This document shows, one piece after another, positions 23,464 through 31,842 of a DNA stretch of 51,366 bases. The DNA is taken from contig CAYIWJ010000003.1 of NCBI GenBank assembly GCA_964367145.1, positions 1 to 51,366 on the forward strand, in the 5' to 3' direction. The notes below the pieces were generated by a model, which was given only the letters and a program-made list of their open reading frames with translations, was not told the DNA's origin and made no database searches. How positions within the stretch are numbered: the first letter of the stretch is position 1; each line of letters starts with the position of its first letter. The stretch is from JAHFLD01 sp964367145 (GTDB lineage: Bacteria; Patescibacteriota; Minisyncoccia; UBA6257; 1-14-0-10-40-38). The position numbers and the translations under genes were made by a program.

Positions 23464-23988
23464 ATGCCGCCAAAAAGCCAAATGAAGCCGAAGCAGGTGG
23501 CGTGGATAATCTCCGCGATTGTTTTCGCGACCGCTTTCGCGATCAGCTTCTCACTCGTGAGAGAAAAAGCCCCACTCCCAACTTCTAATGATTTAGATCT
23601 TAACAATATTGCCGTTGAGGTTCCGTTTATCAGCGGAATAGTTACCGCGGTTGGCGATAATTTATTCAGTCTGGAGGTTTCTTCTTTGTTGGGAATTACA
23701 CTCCAACCCAATGACCCTCGTCGTCTCCGAACTATCGCCTTGACCGCTGAAACTTTGATTATTCGCGAGTCGCGCAAAGATGCCGGTGAGTATAATCGGC
23801 AAATTCTCCAATATAATGAAAACCGCGCCAAAGGAATAAATACCATGCCCCCAATTCCATATCAGGAAATTGTCTTGCGCCCGCAAGATATCGCCGTCGG
23901 TCAAACGGTCACTATCACCGGAGTCGAATATGGCAATCTCAAAGACCGCCTCACCATAACAGCGGCAAAGGTCAGTATTAAAAATTAA
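23464..23988 (+). CDS. hypothetical membrane-anchored protein, 174 aa
   Basis: Unknown. One N-terminal membrane helix (VAWIISAIVFATAFAISF) and an extracytoplasmic domain with regular short strands (FISGIVTAVGDNLFSLEV ... IAVGQTVTITGVEYGN ... RLTITAAKVSI). This strand pattern fits a DUF5666/OB-like beta barrel of the kind seen in small exported CPR proteins. It lies between mraY and the exported protein at 23995. Confidence 0.7.
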   Translation: MPPKSQMKPKQVAWIISAIVFATAFAISFSLVREKAPLPTSNDLDLNNIAVEVPFISGIVTAVGDNLFSLEVSSLLGITLQPNDPRRLRTIALTAETLIIRESRKDAGEYNRQILQYNENRAKGINTMPPIPYQEIVLRPQDIAVGQTVTITGVEYGNLKDRLTITAAKVSIKN

Positions 23989-23994
23989 AAAAAT

Positions 23995-24645
23995 ATGAAA
24001 AAAAATTTCGCGTTGTATTTAGCAGTGGCAGCGATAATTATGTCGAGTATTCAAATAGTCCGCGGTGGCTGGGTTGATCCACCGCAAGCCCCGCCCAGTG
24101 GCAACGTCTCGGCTCCGATGACCGCCTCTCCGGCCTTTCAATACAAGCCCGGCAAAATCGCGGCTCAAGACGTTTGGAGTGATCAAGCGAACGCTTGGGT
24201 AGCCGACTTGCACCAGGTTAAATATGTAAATGCCGAGTCCTCAACCTGGCCGACTGGTTACCATATTCTTAGCCTCACAAGTGTTAGCGCGCCGACTGCT
24301 TGGACTGTCATCAACGTTTCCGATACCAGTGGTTATTCCTTGGTTCAGGCAGGAAAAACAGCCAAGGCTTTGATTGTGCGAGTCTATTGTGGCCAATCCG
24401 AAGTCTTCGTCACCAAAGAAGTCTCTCCGGCGGCCATAACCAACAACATCTATGGGACGCCAAGCAACGATGGACGCAAAGTTTGCTCAGCCTTCAATAA
24501 TCAGCGCGATACTAATGATGCCGTGGTTCCGGTCACGGTCGTTTCGCAAGGCGCCATCAACACTTATCAATTTAAGTACAAAATATTTCCGACCAATCAA
24601 CCCAGCGTTGGCGTGGATATGTATGTTATCGGCGCCTATTACTAA
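23995..24645 (+). CDS. hypothetical exported protein, 216 aa
   Basis: Signal peptide at residues 1-24 (KKNFALYLAVAAIIMSSIQIVRGG), then a GWVDPPQAPPSGNVSAPM stretch and a beta-rich domain with two cysteines (VYCGQSEV and RKVCSAF) that could form a disulfide. The W-x-x-P...PPSGN start is common in CPR surface proteins of unknown role. It starts 6 bp after the previous gene and ends in its own terminator. Confidence 0.75.
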   Translation: MKKNFALYLAVAAIIMSSIQIVRGGWVDPPQAPPSGNVSAPMTASPAFQYKPGKIAAQDVWSDQANAWVADLHQVKYVNAESSTWPTGYHILSLTSVSAPTAWTVINVSDTSGYSLVQAGKTAKALIVRVYCGQSEVFVTKEVSPAAITNNIYGTPSNDGRKVCSAFNNQRDTNDAVVPVTVVSQGAINTYQFKYKIFPTNQPSVGVDMYVIGAYY

Positions 24646-24665
24646 AAAACTTTTACCATCAAGTA

Positions 24666-24698
24666 AAAATAGATTCCATTTTCGGAATCTATTTTTTT
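24666..24698 (+). terminator. intrinsic terminator
   Basis: AAATAGATTCC / GGAATCTATTT stem (11 bp) with a 6-nt loop and further T residues. It divides the wall cluster into two transcripts. Confidence 0.9.
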
Positions 24699-24719
24699 AT
24701 GAAACGCGAACGTTAGAAA

Positions 24720-24728
24720 TGCTATAAT
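24720..24728 (+). promoter_or_regulatory. extended -10 box
   Basis: TGcTATAAT just after the terminator at 24698. It would start the amidohydrolase-ftsW-murG transcript with a leader of about 100 nt. Confidence 0.65.
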
Positions 24729-24834
24729 ATTAAGACTTAGCGGAATAAGCCGTGCCTTGTAAATACAGCGTTGAGCGCCACAGCCCGCGAAAAGAAATGC
24801 GCCAAACACACAAACCCTGCAAAAACCAATCATT

Positions 24835-26343
24835 ATGATCTTGGTCAAAGGAGGAACCATTATCGACGGCAGTGGTGGAGCGGAATACCGCGCCAATTTA
24901 GTTATTAAAGGAAACCATATCGCCGCGATCGGAGAACTAACCGAAAAAAATCTTAACTGTGATCAGATAATTGACGCTAGCGGCTGTCTGGTTTTGCCAG
25001 GGTTCATTGATATTCACAACACCTCCGATCACCACCTAACTTTGTTCGCCGACTCCGATCAAAGCGATGCCCTAAGTCAGGGGATTACCACCATAATTGG
25101 CGGTCACTGCGGCGCCTCTTTGGCGCCCCTGCTCTATGGTTCGCTGGAATCTGTCCGCAAGTATGCCGACATTGATGCCGTTAATGTTGATTGGCATAGC
25201 GTTAGCGAATTTTTTACTTTACTGGCCAAGCAAAAACTCGGCGTCAATTTCGGGATGTTGGTTGGACATTCAACAATTCGCCGAGCGCTGATTGGGGATG
25301 TCACCCGAGATCTGACTGTTGGCGAATTGCAAGTCTTCGCTAAAATTTTGGAAGACGCCATGCGTGATGGGGCGCTTGGTTTATCCACTGGCTTAAGCTA
25401 CGCCCATGCCAACCAGACTCCCTACGGCGAAATTAAAAATCTGGTGGCAAAAATTGCGATCGCGAAGGGAATCTACGCCACTCATCTTCGCGATGAAAAA
25501 GAAAACATTGTTTCAGCGACCGCCGAAGCGATTCGTATCGCCGAAGAAACCGGAGTCGAGGTAATTATTAGCCATCTCAAGCCGCTAGAAACCGGTCTTA
25601 GTGAGTATTCCAAAGCGCTGGAAGCGATTCTCAAAAGTTCCGCCGCCGAAAAAATTCATTTTACCAGCTACCCCTACGACACCAGCATGCATCCGATCTA
25701 CACCCTTCTGCCCATTTGGGCCAGAAAGGGAAATTTGGAGGCGATGTTGAATATTCTAAAAAATCAGCATCACCGAGAACGGATAATTCGCGAGTTGGAA
25801 AATCGCAACATTGGCAACTTGAATATTATGATCATGAATTCTCCGGTCTACTCGCATCTTGCCGGAAAAACGCTCGCGACTATCGCCGAAAACCACGGAA
25901 TAAGTCTCGAAGAGGGTTTGTTGGAGATAATGATTTTAACTCGCCTACGAGCTTTAATCTCCGTTAAAGATATCAATCTTGATTGGATGCTTCAGGGATT
26001 TCGGCTTAAAAATAATCTAATCGCGAGCGTTGCTCCCAGTTTTCCAAAAAATTATTCTGGAATAAAACATCCTAGATCGCAGAACACCTTTCCCAAATTT
26101 TTGGCATTAGCCCAAGGAACAAAAATGCTCACACGAGCTGAAGCGGTCAAGAAGATTACCGGTGATGCGGCCAAGAAGCTCGGTCTCAAAAAAAGAGGAT
26201 TAATCAAGGAAAATTGGTTTGCCGATATTGCCGTGATGCGGGGTGAAAAAATAAGCGATGTTTTAGTTAATGGCAGTCCGGCAGTCTTAAACGGAGCACC
26301 GACCGCGATTAAAAATGGGGCTATTATCCGTCAAGAAATATGA
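24835..26343 (+). CDS. D-aminoacylase / N-acyl-D-amino-acid amidohydrolase family protein
   Basis: About 502 aa. The amidohydrolase fold is clear: GGTIIDGSGGAEYRANLVIK, LPGFIDIHNTSDHH, GGHCGAS, GHSTIRRA, GLSTGLSYAHANQT, YATHLRDEKE, ISHLKP and TSYPYDTS, then the C-terminal strand segment ADIAVMRGEKI. These match the D-aminoacylase branch, which releases D-amino acids from N-acyl forms. The usual first metal motif HxH is HNT here (H61-N62-T63) with two histidines at 66-67, so metal binding may differ. Its place directly before ftsW (ATGA overlap) suggests a role in recycling or editing of wall D-amino acids, which is an inference. Confidence 0.8.
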   Translation: MILVKGGTIIDGSGGAEYRANLVIKGNHIAAIGELTEKNLNCDQIIDASGCLVLPGFIDIHNTSDHHLTLFADSDQSDALSQGITTIIGGHCGASLAPLLYGSLESVRKYADIDAVNVDWHSVSEFFTLLAKQKLGVNFGMLVGHSTIRRALIGDVTRDLTVGELQVFAKILEDAMRDGALGLSTGLSYAHANQTPYGEIKNLVAKIAIAKGIYATHLRDEKENIVSATAEAIRIAEETGVEVIISHLKPLETGLSEYSKALEAILKSSAAEKIHFTSYPYDTSMHPIYTLLPIWARKGNLEAMLNILKNQHHRERIIRELENRNIGNLNIMIMNSPVYSHLAGKTLATIAENHGISLEEGLLEIMILTRLRALISVKDINLDWMLQGFRLKNNLIASVAPSFPKNYSGIKHPRSQNTFPKFLALAQGTKMLTRAEAVKKITGDAAKKLGLKKRGLIKENWFADIAVMRGEKISDVLVNGSPAVLNGAPTAIKNGAIIRQEI

Positions 26344-27440
26344 TCATTCATTCCGGAGCCAAGCATCCCGAATATTTAATCACCGCCTGCGTAATGATTC
26401 TGCTTGTTTTTGGGTTGATTATGCTCTCGAGCGCCTCTTCTAATCTTGGCGAAGTAAAGTTCGGCGACACTTATTATTATCTTAAGCACCAAGCGCTCTA
26501 TGGTGGGCTTATCGGCCTCATTGGCTTCTATCTCGCAAGCAAGATACCCTACAAAAAATACGTCAAATTTTCCCTACCGCTACTCATAATCTCTGTTATC
26601 CTATTGGTTCTCATCTTCACGCCCTTAGGAGTCAGCGCCAAGGGAGCGACGCGTTGGCTATCTTTTTTTGGGATTCCGTTTCAACCGTCGGAGACGCTAA
26701 AAATTACCTACATCATGTATCTAGCCGCCTGGTTGGCCAGGCGGAGCGAACGCCGCAAAGATTTTTGGAAAGGTTTTGTTCCCTTTCTCTGTGTTTCGGC
26801 GCTCGTCGCCGGATTACTTTTAGCCCAGCACTCAACGAGTATCGTTGCGATTTTAATTTTAAGCGGTCTCATAGTCTATTTTGTCAGTGGCGCCAAACTG
26901 CGTTATATTTTTGGCACGGTCGTGCTTGGTCTTACCGTGCTAACCCTCGTAACTTATGTTACGCCATATCGCTTTGAGCGAATCAAAAACTTCCTGAATC
27001 CCGAAGATAACGCGCTCTCCGGAGGCTATCACTTAAGCCAAGCCTTGATCGCCATCGGCTCCGGGTCTGTTAAGGGCGTGGGTTATGGTCAATCAACCAG
27101 CAAAATCAGCACCTTGCCCGAACCAATTGGGGATTCAATTTTCGCTGTTATCGCCGAAGAAACTGGTTTTATAGGCAGTATGGCGCTCATCACGGTTTTT
27201 GGAATTTTAATCGGAAAAATTTTTCTTGTCGCCTGGAAAAAAAGGGATAAATTCGGCCAACTGATGCTTTTCGGTTTCGGATCGGTTATCGCTATTCAAA
27301 CTTTGGTCAATATCGGAGCCATTTCCGGCGTCTTGCCCTTAACCGGTACACCCTTGCCGTTTATTAGCTATGGCAGTACCTCTTTGATAGTTTTTCTAAC
27401 CATGAGCGGATTGGTGGTCAATATCATCAAATCAAACTAA
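26340..27440 (+). CDS. ftsW: FtsW/RodA-type SEDS glycosyltransferase
   Basis: Polymerises lipid II during division or elongation. 366 aa with about ten membrane helices. It has the SEDS motifs FFGIPFQPSETLKI, GGYHLSQALIAIGSGSVKGVGYGQS, DSIFAVIAEETGF and LPLTGTPLPFISYGSTS. Overlap with the amidohydrolase (ATGA) and 7 bp spacing to murG favour FtsW over RodA. The start ATG is at 26340. Confidence 0.92.
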   Translation: MIIHSGAKHPEYLITACVMILLVFGLIMLSSASSNLGEVKFGDTYYYLKHQALYGGLIGLIGFYLASKIPYKKYVKFSLPLLIISVILLVLIFTPLGVSAKGATRWLSFFGIPFQPSETLKITYIMYLAAWLARRSERRKDFWKGFVPFLCVSALVAGLLLAQHSTSIVAILILSGLIVYFVSGAKLRYIFGTVVLGLTVLTLVTYVTPYRFERIKNFLNPEDNALSGGYHLSQALIAIGSGSVKGVGYGQSTSKISTLPEPIGDSIFAVIAEETGFIGSMALITVFGILIGKIFLVAWKKRDKFGQLMLFGFGSVIAIQTLVNIGAISGVLPLTGTPLPFISYGSTSLIVFLTMSGLVVNIIKSN

Positions 27441-27447
27441 AAACTAA

Positions 27448-28596
27448 ATGAAAAAAATCAGAATTGGCATGCTTGGCGGGGGAACGGGTGGGCACATCTA
27501 TCCCTTGATCGCGGTTGCGGAAAAATTACGCCGATGGGAATCCACCCTCGGATGCGAAATTGTCATTCGATATTTTGGCGAGGCCGACGATTATCAAAGC
27601 GAACTTGAGCAAGCCGGAATTTTAATCTCAAACATTACCTCCAGTAAATGGCGCCGCTATTTCTCCTTGAAAAACTTTTTAGATCTCGGCAAAGCCGCCA
27701 TCGGAGTCGTGCAAGCCCTTTGGAAAATTTATTGGTTTATGCCCGATGTGGTTTTTATGAAAGGCGGTCCGGGATCGCTTGTTATTGCTTATGTTTGTCA
27801 TTTTTATACCATTCCGCTCGTGGTTCACGAGTCGGATACGATCCCTGGTTTAAGCAACCGTTTAGCCGGTAAATTTGCCAAAATAGTTAAAATCGCCTTT
27901 CCGAGCGCCGCCTCTTTTTTCCCGATTGGCAAAAGTCAGGTTGTCGGTATCCCAATTCGGGAGGCGATTTTCTTGGGCGAAACCTCTCGGGCGCGAAGCA
28001 TGATTGGATTGACCGAAGCTGGCCTGCCCATACTCTTAATAATGGGTGGTTCGCAGGGCGCCGAAAAAATTAATTCCTTTGTTTTGGATAACTTGGATAT
28101 TCTGCTGGATCGTTTTCGGATTATTCACCAAGTCGGACGCAATAACTACGAGATTTATATGAACGAGTACGCCATTGTCGCCAAAAATATTAGCGCCGAA
28201 AAAAACAAAAACTATCATCCCGCGGCATTTTTAGGCAAGGAGTTGCCGGAGGCTATGGCTGCCGCCGATCTAATCATCTCACGCGCCGGAGGCACGACAA
28301 TTTTTGAAATCGCGGCTCGAGCTAGGCCCTCGGTTTTAATTCCGCTCATCGGTTCCGCTCATGATCACCAGCGAGAAAACGCCTATGCCTACGCCAAATC
28401 CGGCGCCTGTCTGGTGATTGAGGAGGAGAATTTACTCGTCGGACTTTTTATGAGCGAGCTTGAGCAATTAATCGGCAATCCGGAAAAAATTAAAGCCATG
28501 ACCGCCGCCGCTAAAAATTTTTATTTGCCCGGGGCGGCGGAAAATATTGCCGAAGACCTGGTCAAAATCGCCGGAGCCCTCGGGTCAAGCTCATAG
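27448..28596 (+). CDS. murG: UDP-GlcNAc:undecaprenyl-PP-MurNAc-pentapeptide GlcNAc transferase
   Basis: Makes lipid II from lipid I. 382 aa, GT28 fold. The N-terminal glycine loop is MLGGGTGGHIYPLIAVAEKL; then FMKGGPGSL, VHESDTIPGLSNRLAGKFA, LLIMGGSQGAEKIN (second glycine loop) and AADLIISRAGGTTIFEIAARARPSVLIPLI for nucleotide-sugar binding. Operon with ftsW. Confidence 0.95.
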   Translation: MKKIRIGMLGGGTGGHIYPLIAVAEKLRRWESTLGCEIVIRYFGEADDYQSELEQAGILISNITSSKWRRYFSLKNFLDLGKAAIGVVQALWKIYWFMPDVVFMKGGPGSLVIAYVCHFYTIPLVVHESDTIPGLSNRLAGKFAKIVKIAFPSAASFFPIGKSQVVGIPIREAIFLGETSRARSMIGLTEAGLPILLIMGGSQGAEKINSFVLDNLDILLDRFRIIHQVGRNNYEIYMNEYAIVAKNISAEKNKNYHPAAFLGKELPEAMAAADLIISRAGGTTIFEIAARARPSVLIPLIGSAHDHQRENAYAYAKSGACLVIEEENLLVGLFMSELEQLIGNPEKIKAMTAAAKNFYLPGAAENIAEDLVKIAGALGSSS

Positions 28597-28627
28597 CCAT
28601 CAGCTGGAAATTCAGCTTCTAAAAAGG

Positions 28628-28633
28628 TAGACT
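28628..28633 (+). promoter_or_regulatory. -10 box, leaderless type, for gltX
   Basis: TAGACT, then 6 nt, then the ATG at 28640. There is no Shine-Dalgarno between them. Confidence 0.45.
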
Positions 28634-28639
28634 ACCCCT

Positions 28640-30112
28640 ATGACCCGAAGGGAAGAGAAAAAAGTTCGGGTGCGAATTGCCCCGTCCCCGACGGGCTATC
28701 TGCACATTGGCACCGCGCGCACCGCGCTTTTTAATTGGCTTTATGCCAAACATAACGGCGGTGAGTTTATTTTGCGCATCGAAGATACCGACAAAGAACG
28801 ATCCAAAAAAGAATTTGAGGATGACATTTTTTCCGCCTTGGCTTGGCTTGGTTTGGAATACGACGAAGGCCCGTTGCCCGGTGGTGGTGACAAAGGCCCG
28901 CATGCCCCTTATCGCCAATCCGAAAGAACCAAACTCTACAAGCAAAATCTTGAATCCTTGCTCGCCGCTCAAAGCGCCTATTATTGCTTTTGCAAAAAAG
29001 AAGATCTGGAAGCCGAACGACAAGCCATGGAAGCTCAAGGACTCGCCCCGATCTACGGCGGTCATTGCCGTTCGCTTTCAGAAAGCGAAGTTAAAACTCG
29101 TCTCAACCATGGTCAATCCGCCGTCATTCGTTGCAAGGTTTCTCCGCAAGTAGTTATTTTTGAAGATTTAATTCGGGGCAAAATTGAATTTGATCTTAAA
29201 CTTATCGGTGACATCGTGATCGCCAAAAATTTGGAGACTCCGCTTTATAATTTTGCAGTCGTGGTTGACGATGCCTTGATGGCGATCACCCATGTTATTC
29301 GCGGTGAAGATCATATCGCCAACACGCCAAAACAAATTGTCATTCAAAAAGCTCTTGGTTTTCCCGAGATTCACTATGCCCATCTGCCGCTGATTTTAGA
29401 TCAGGATCGCAGTAAGATGTCTAAGCGACATTCTGCGGTCGCCGTCTCCAAATATCGTGAAGACGGTTATTTACCCGAAGCGATCACTAACTTCTTATCC
29501 CTGCTCGGATGGCATCCGGAGGGGGATAGAGAAATTATCCCACTCGATGAAATCATTCAAGGCTTTGAAATTAAGCGTGTCCAAAAAGCCGGCGCTATAT
29601 TTAATCTAGAAAAATTAGACTGGATGAATGCAAAATATCTGCGCCAGCTATCCGATCGGGAAATTTTACAAAAAATAAAAATTACCGACTCTTATTCGGA
29701 GATAGAAGGTCAATTGACCGAAGAACAGGAGTTGAAAATTGTTGACCTTATAAAAAATCGGCTAAAAAAAATATCGGAATTTACGCTCCTTACGAGGTTC
29801 TTTTATCAATTACCCGATTATTCGCCGGAGCTTTTGCCCTGGCAAGGTGTCACCCCAGAAAAAACCAGCGAAGTTCTAAAAGCTATAATCGGCGTTGTAA
29901 CAAAAATGAGTCAAGAAATTAAAAAGACCTCGGCGGAACAAGACCTTGCCCCGATCGTTGCCCAATGGGGGAGAGGCGACGTTTTGTGGCCTCTCCGAGC
30001 CGCGCTTTCCGGCGAAAAATCATCTCCCGGGCCTTACGAGATTATGGGAATTCTGGGCAAAACAGAGGTTCTAAAGCGACTCCAAATTGGACTCGCGAAG
30101 CTTGCCGTCTAA
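28640..30112 (+). CDS. gltX: glutamyl-tRNA synthetase
   Basis: Class I aminoacyl-tRNA synthetase, 490 aa. IAPSPTGYLHIGTARTALFNW holds the HIGH signature (HIGT), LRIEDTDKERS follows, KMSKRHSAVAV holds KMSKS (KMSKR), and DLIRGKIEFD and HVIRGEDHIANTP are family motifs. The zinc-like segment has CFCKKEDLE. CPR bacteria often use this enzyme to charge both tRNA-Glu and tRNA-Gln, with later amidation; gatCAB genes are not in the window. It lies 44 bp after murG. Confidence 0.95.
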   Translation: MTRREEKKVRVRIAPSPTGYLHIGTARTALFNWLYAKHNGGEFILRIEDTDKERSKKEFEDDIFSALAWLGLEYDEGPLPGGGDKGPHAPYRQSERTKLYKQNLESLLAAQSAYYCFCKKEDLEAERQAMEAQGLAPIYGGHCRSLSESEVKTRLNHGQSAVIRCKVSPQVVIFEDLIRGKIEFDLKLIGDIVIAKNLETPLYNFAVVVDDALMAITHVIRGEDHIANTPKQIVIQKALGFPEIHYAHLPLILDQDRSKMSKRHSAVAVSKYREDGYLPEAITNFLSLLGWHPEGDREIIPLDEIIQGFEIKRVQKAGAIFNLEKLDWMNAKYLRQLSDREILQKIKITDSYSEIEGQLTEEQELKIVDLIKNRLKKISEFTLLTRFFYQLPDYSPELLPWQGVTPEKTSEVLKAIIGVVTKMSQEIKKTSAEQDLAPIVAQWGRGDVLWPLRAALSGEKSSPGPYEIMGILGKTEVLKRLQIGLAKLAV

Positions 30113-30121
30113 CTAATTAAC

Positions 30122-31405
30122 ATGACTTTAGTCTCTAAACCGTCATTTTTTTCGCCTAGGATGATAATACCAGTGTTAGTCATTACGGCTCTTGCGTCGT
30201 GGTTTGCGCCTTTGGCGCAAGCTTCGGCTCCGGAAGAATTACAAAAGGCGATTGAAGAGAAATCCAAAACTTTGGAAGGTATTAATCAACAAATCCAGCT
30301 TACTCAAGATAGCTTACGAACGACCAGCTCTAAGTCAAAAAGTCTCGGTAACGAGATAAAAAAAATAGACTACACCATAAATCAATTGGCGTTGGGTATT
30401 AAATCAAGCGAGGTCAAAATTGATAAATACAAATTAGAAATTGAAGCCTTGAGCTACGACATTGAAAAAAAAGAAGAAGATATCGACATCAAGCGGGAGG
30501 CGATTGTAAGGTTTTTACAGGAATTACAAGAAAAACAGCGCGAGGGAGCCCTCATGGTTTTTTTAAAAAATAAAACCCTAGCTAAAAGTTTGGCCGAAAC
30601 TGAAAACGTTGTCAGTCTCAACAATGGCTTGGACAAAAAAGTTCAAGAACTTAAAGAAATAAAAGCCATTCTTGATGATCAGCGGCTTGAGGCCAGTGAT
30701 CGCAAGACAAAAATTGAGTTAGAAAATAAAAACCTCAAGAACCAGAAATATATTGTTGAGGATCAAAAACAGGACCGCGCGACGCTCTTAACTCAAACCA
30801 AGGAGCAAGAAAAGTCCTATCAAAAACAACTCGCTGAATTGGAAAAACAACAGAACGAACTCGCCGATCAGATTGATGATATTGAAGAACGCTTGCGTAA
30901 GGAGTTTAATATCAGCTTATTGCCCAGCAAACGCTCCGGAGTTTTTGCCTGGCCGATTGCGACTCTTGATCGTGGCGGGGTTGGGCGGATTTCCCAGCAT
31001 TTTGGCGAAAAATCCCGTCTCTATCGAGGCAAGCCCCACAATGGACTTGATATTGCCGCGCCCACCGGCACGCCGGTCTATGCCGCGGCCAGTGGTAAGG
31101 TGACCCACGTTGATTCCAACGACCGTAGTCGCTGGCAGAAGTACCAATATGGCAACTATGTTCTGATTGAGCACGGTAATTTTCTTAGCACGCTCTACGC
31201 GCACCTCTCGCGTTCCGTGGTTTTTGACGGGCAGAATGTGGAGCGTGGTCAGCTTATTGGCTATTCCGGTTCTACCGGCTATTCCACCGGCCCGCATCTT
31301 CACTTCGGGGCCTATTGGAGCGCCTCGGTTTTACTTAAAAAAATCTATCCCGCCGCCGGTTTAGTGCCGGTTGGAGTTATCATTGATCCCGAGGATTACC
31401 TCTAA
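30122..31405 (+). CDS. M23 peptidase with coiled coil (EnvC/NlpD-like)
   Basis: About 427 aa. A signal peptide at residues ~12-35 ends in APLAQASA. A long coiled coil follows (residues ~37-250, heptads such as LEKQQNELADQIDDIEERL), then a LytM/M23 domain. Zinc ligands lie in HNGLDIAAPTGTPVYAA (H and D) and GPHLHFG (HxH), and YAHLSR is also conserved, so the domain looks active and not a degenerate activator. It probably cuts peptidoglycan cross-links during daughter-cell separation. It starts 9 bp after gltX and ends the long plus-strand run. Confidence 0.9.
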   Translation: MTLVSKPSFFSPRMIIPVLVITALASWFAPLAQASAPEELQKAIEEKSKTLEGINQQIQLTQDSLRTTSSKSKSLGNEIKKIDYTINQLALGIKSSEVKIDKYKLEIEALSYDIEKKEEDIDIKREAIVRFLQELQEKQREGALMVFLKNKTLAKSLAETENVVSLNNGLDKKVQELKEIKAILDDQRLEASDRKTKIELENKNLKNQKYIVEDQKQDRATLLTQTKEQEKSYQKQLAELEKQQNELADQIDDIEERLRKEFNISLLPSKRSGVFAWPIATLDRGGVGRISQHFGEKSRLYRGKPHNGLDIAAPTGTPVYAAASGKVTHVDSNDRSRWQKYQYGNYVLIEHGNFLSTLYAHLSRSVVFDGQNVERGQLIGYSGSTGYSTGPHLHFGAYWSASVLLKKIYPAAGLVPVGVIIDPEDYL

Positions 31406-31592
31406 CCGATTAACATCGACCAACAAGCTAAACTGATAACGGCCTAGATTGCGCCAAAGACCAACAGCGGTAAACGTTCGGCAGAGTAGAAGAGCTTATA
31501 TTTCTAGCCAAATTAAAAGCGGTCAACAGACTCGCGCGGAGTCTAAAAAGATATTTTCCAAAAAATCTTATTTACCAAAATAACAAGACGAA

Positions 31593-31686
31593 TTAAAGTA
31601 GTCGGCACGAAGAATAAACGCCGAAAAATAAACAGTAGGGCGATGAGAGGAGAATCGCCGAACCTCTAAGCCCGTACTTTTTTCTA
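31593..31686 (+). ncRNA. possible structured RNA with H-type pseudoknot
   Basis: Inside the 437-bp gene-free stretch 31406-31842. GGCGAT (31639-31644) pairs with ATCGCC (31654-31659), while the loop AGAGG (31646-31650) pairs with CCTCT (31663-31667) downstream, an interleaved pseudoknot. A preceding hairpin TCGGC/GCCGA and an outer AAAGTA/TACTTT end in a T-run. An AGACTC/GAGTCT hairpin lies further upstream near 31528. No tmRNA ends are found. Existence of an RNA is unproven. Confidence 0.35.
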
Positions 31687-31718
31687 AGAAATCAGAAGGG
31701 GAGCCATTCTAATATCTA

Positions 31719-31752
31719 TATCTGTCGCAAAATATATCTTGTGCGACAGATA
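31719..31752. other. 34-bp palindrome, dif-like Xer site candidate
   Basis: 15 of 17 base pairs match. The core 31722-31749 has two 11-bp arms, CTGTCGCAAAA and TTGTGCGACAG, separated by 6 bp (TATATC): the 11-6-11 plan of XerCD dif sites. It lies in a large intergenic region. To the left nearly all genes are on plus; to the right (34.2-41.6 kb) they are on minus, as expected around a replication terminus. The arm sequence is not the classical dif consensus, so a transcription-factor operator remains possible. Confidence 0.4.
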
Positions 31753-31817
31753 GCCTACAAGACAAAGCCCCTCCCCACCCGACCTAAACCTACAACCCAA
31801 ACCCGAGTATCTCTCGG

Positions 31818-31828
31818 TGTGTTATAAT
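31818..31828 (+). promoter_or_regulatory. perfect extended -10 promoter
   Basis: TGTG-t-TATAAT, an exact TRTGnTATAAT element. It lies 14 nt before the ATG at 31843, giving a leader of under 10 nt. Confidence 0.75.
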
Positions 31829-31842
31829 TTCCTACACTACGC

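Noticed and set aside
31593..31800. tmRNA
   Set aside because: The pseudoknot and GGGG/CCCC ends suggested it, but there is no GGATTCGAC-like 5' motif, no T-arm with CCA end and no tag frame ending in Ala-Ala.
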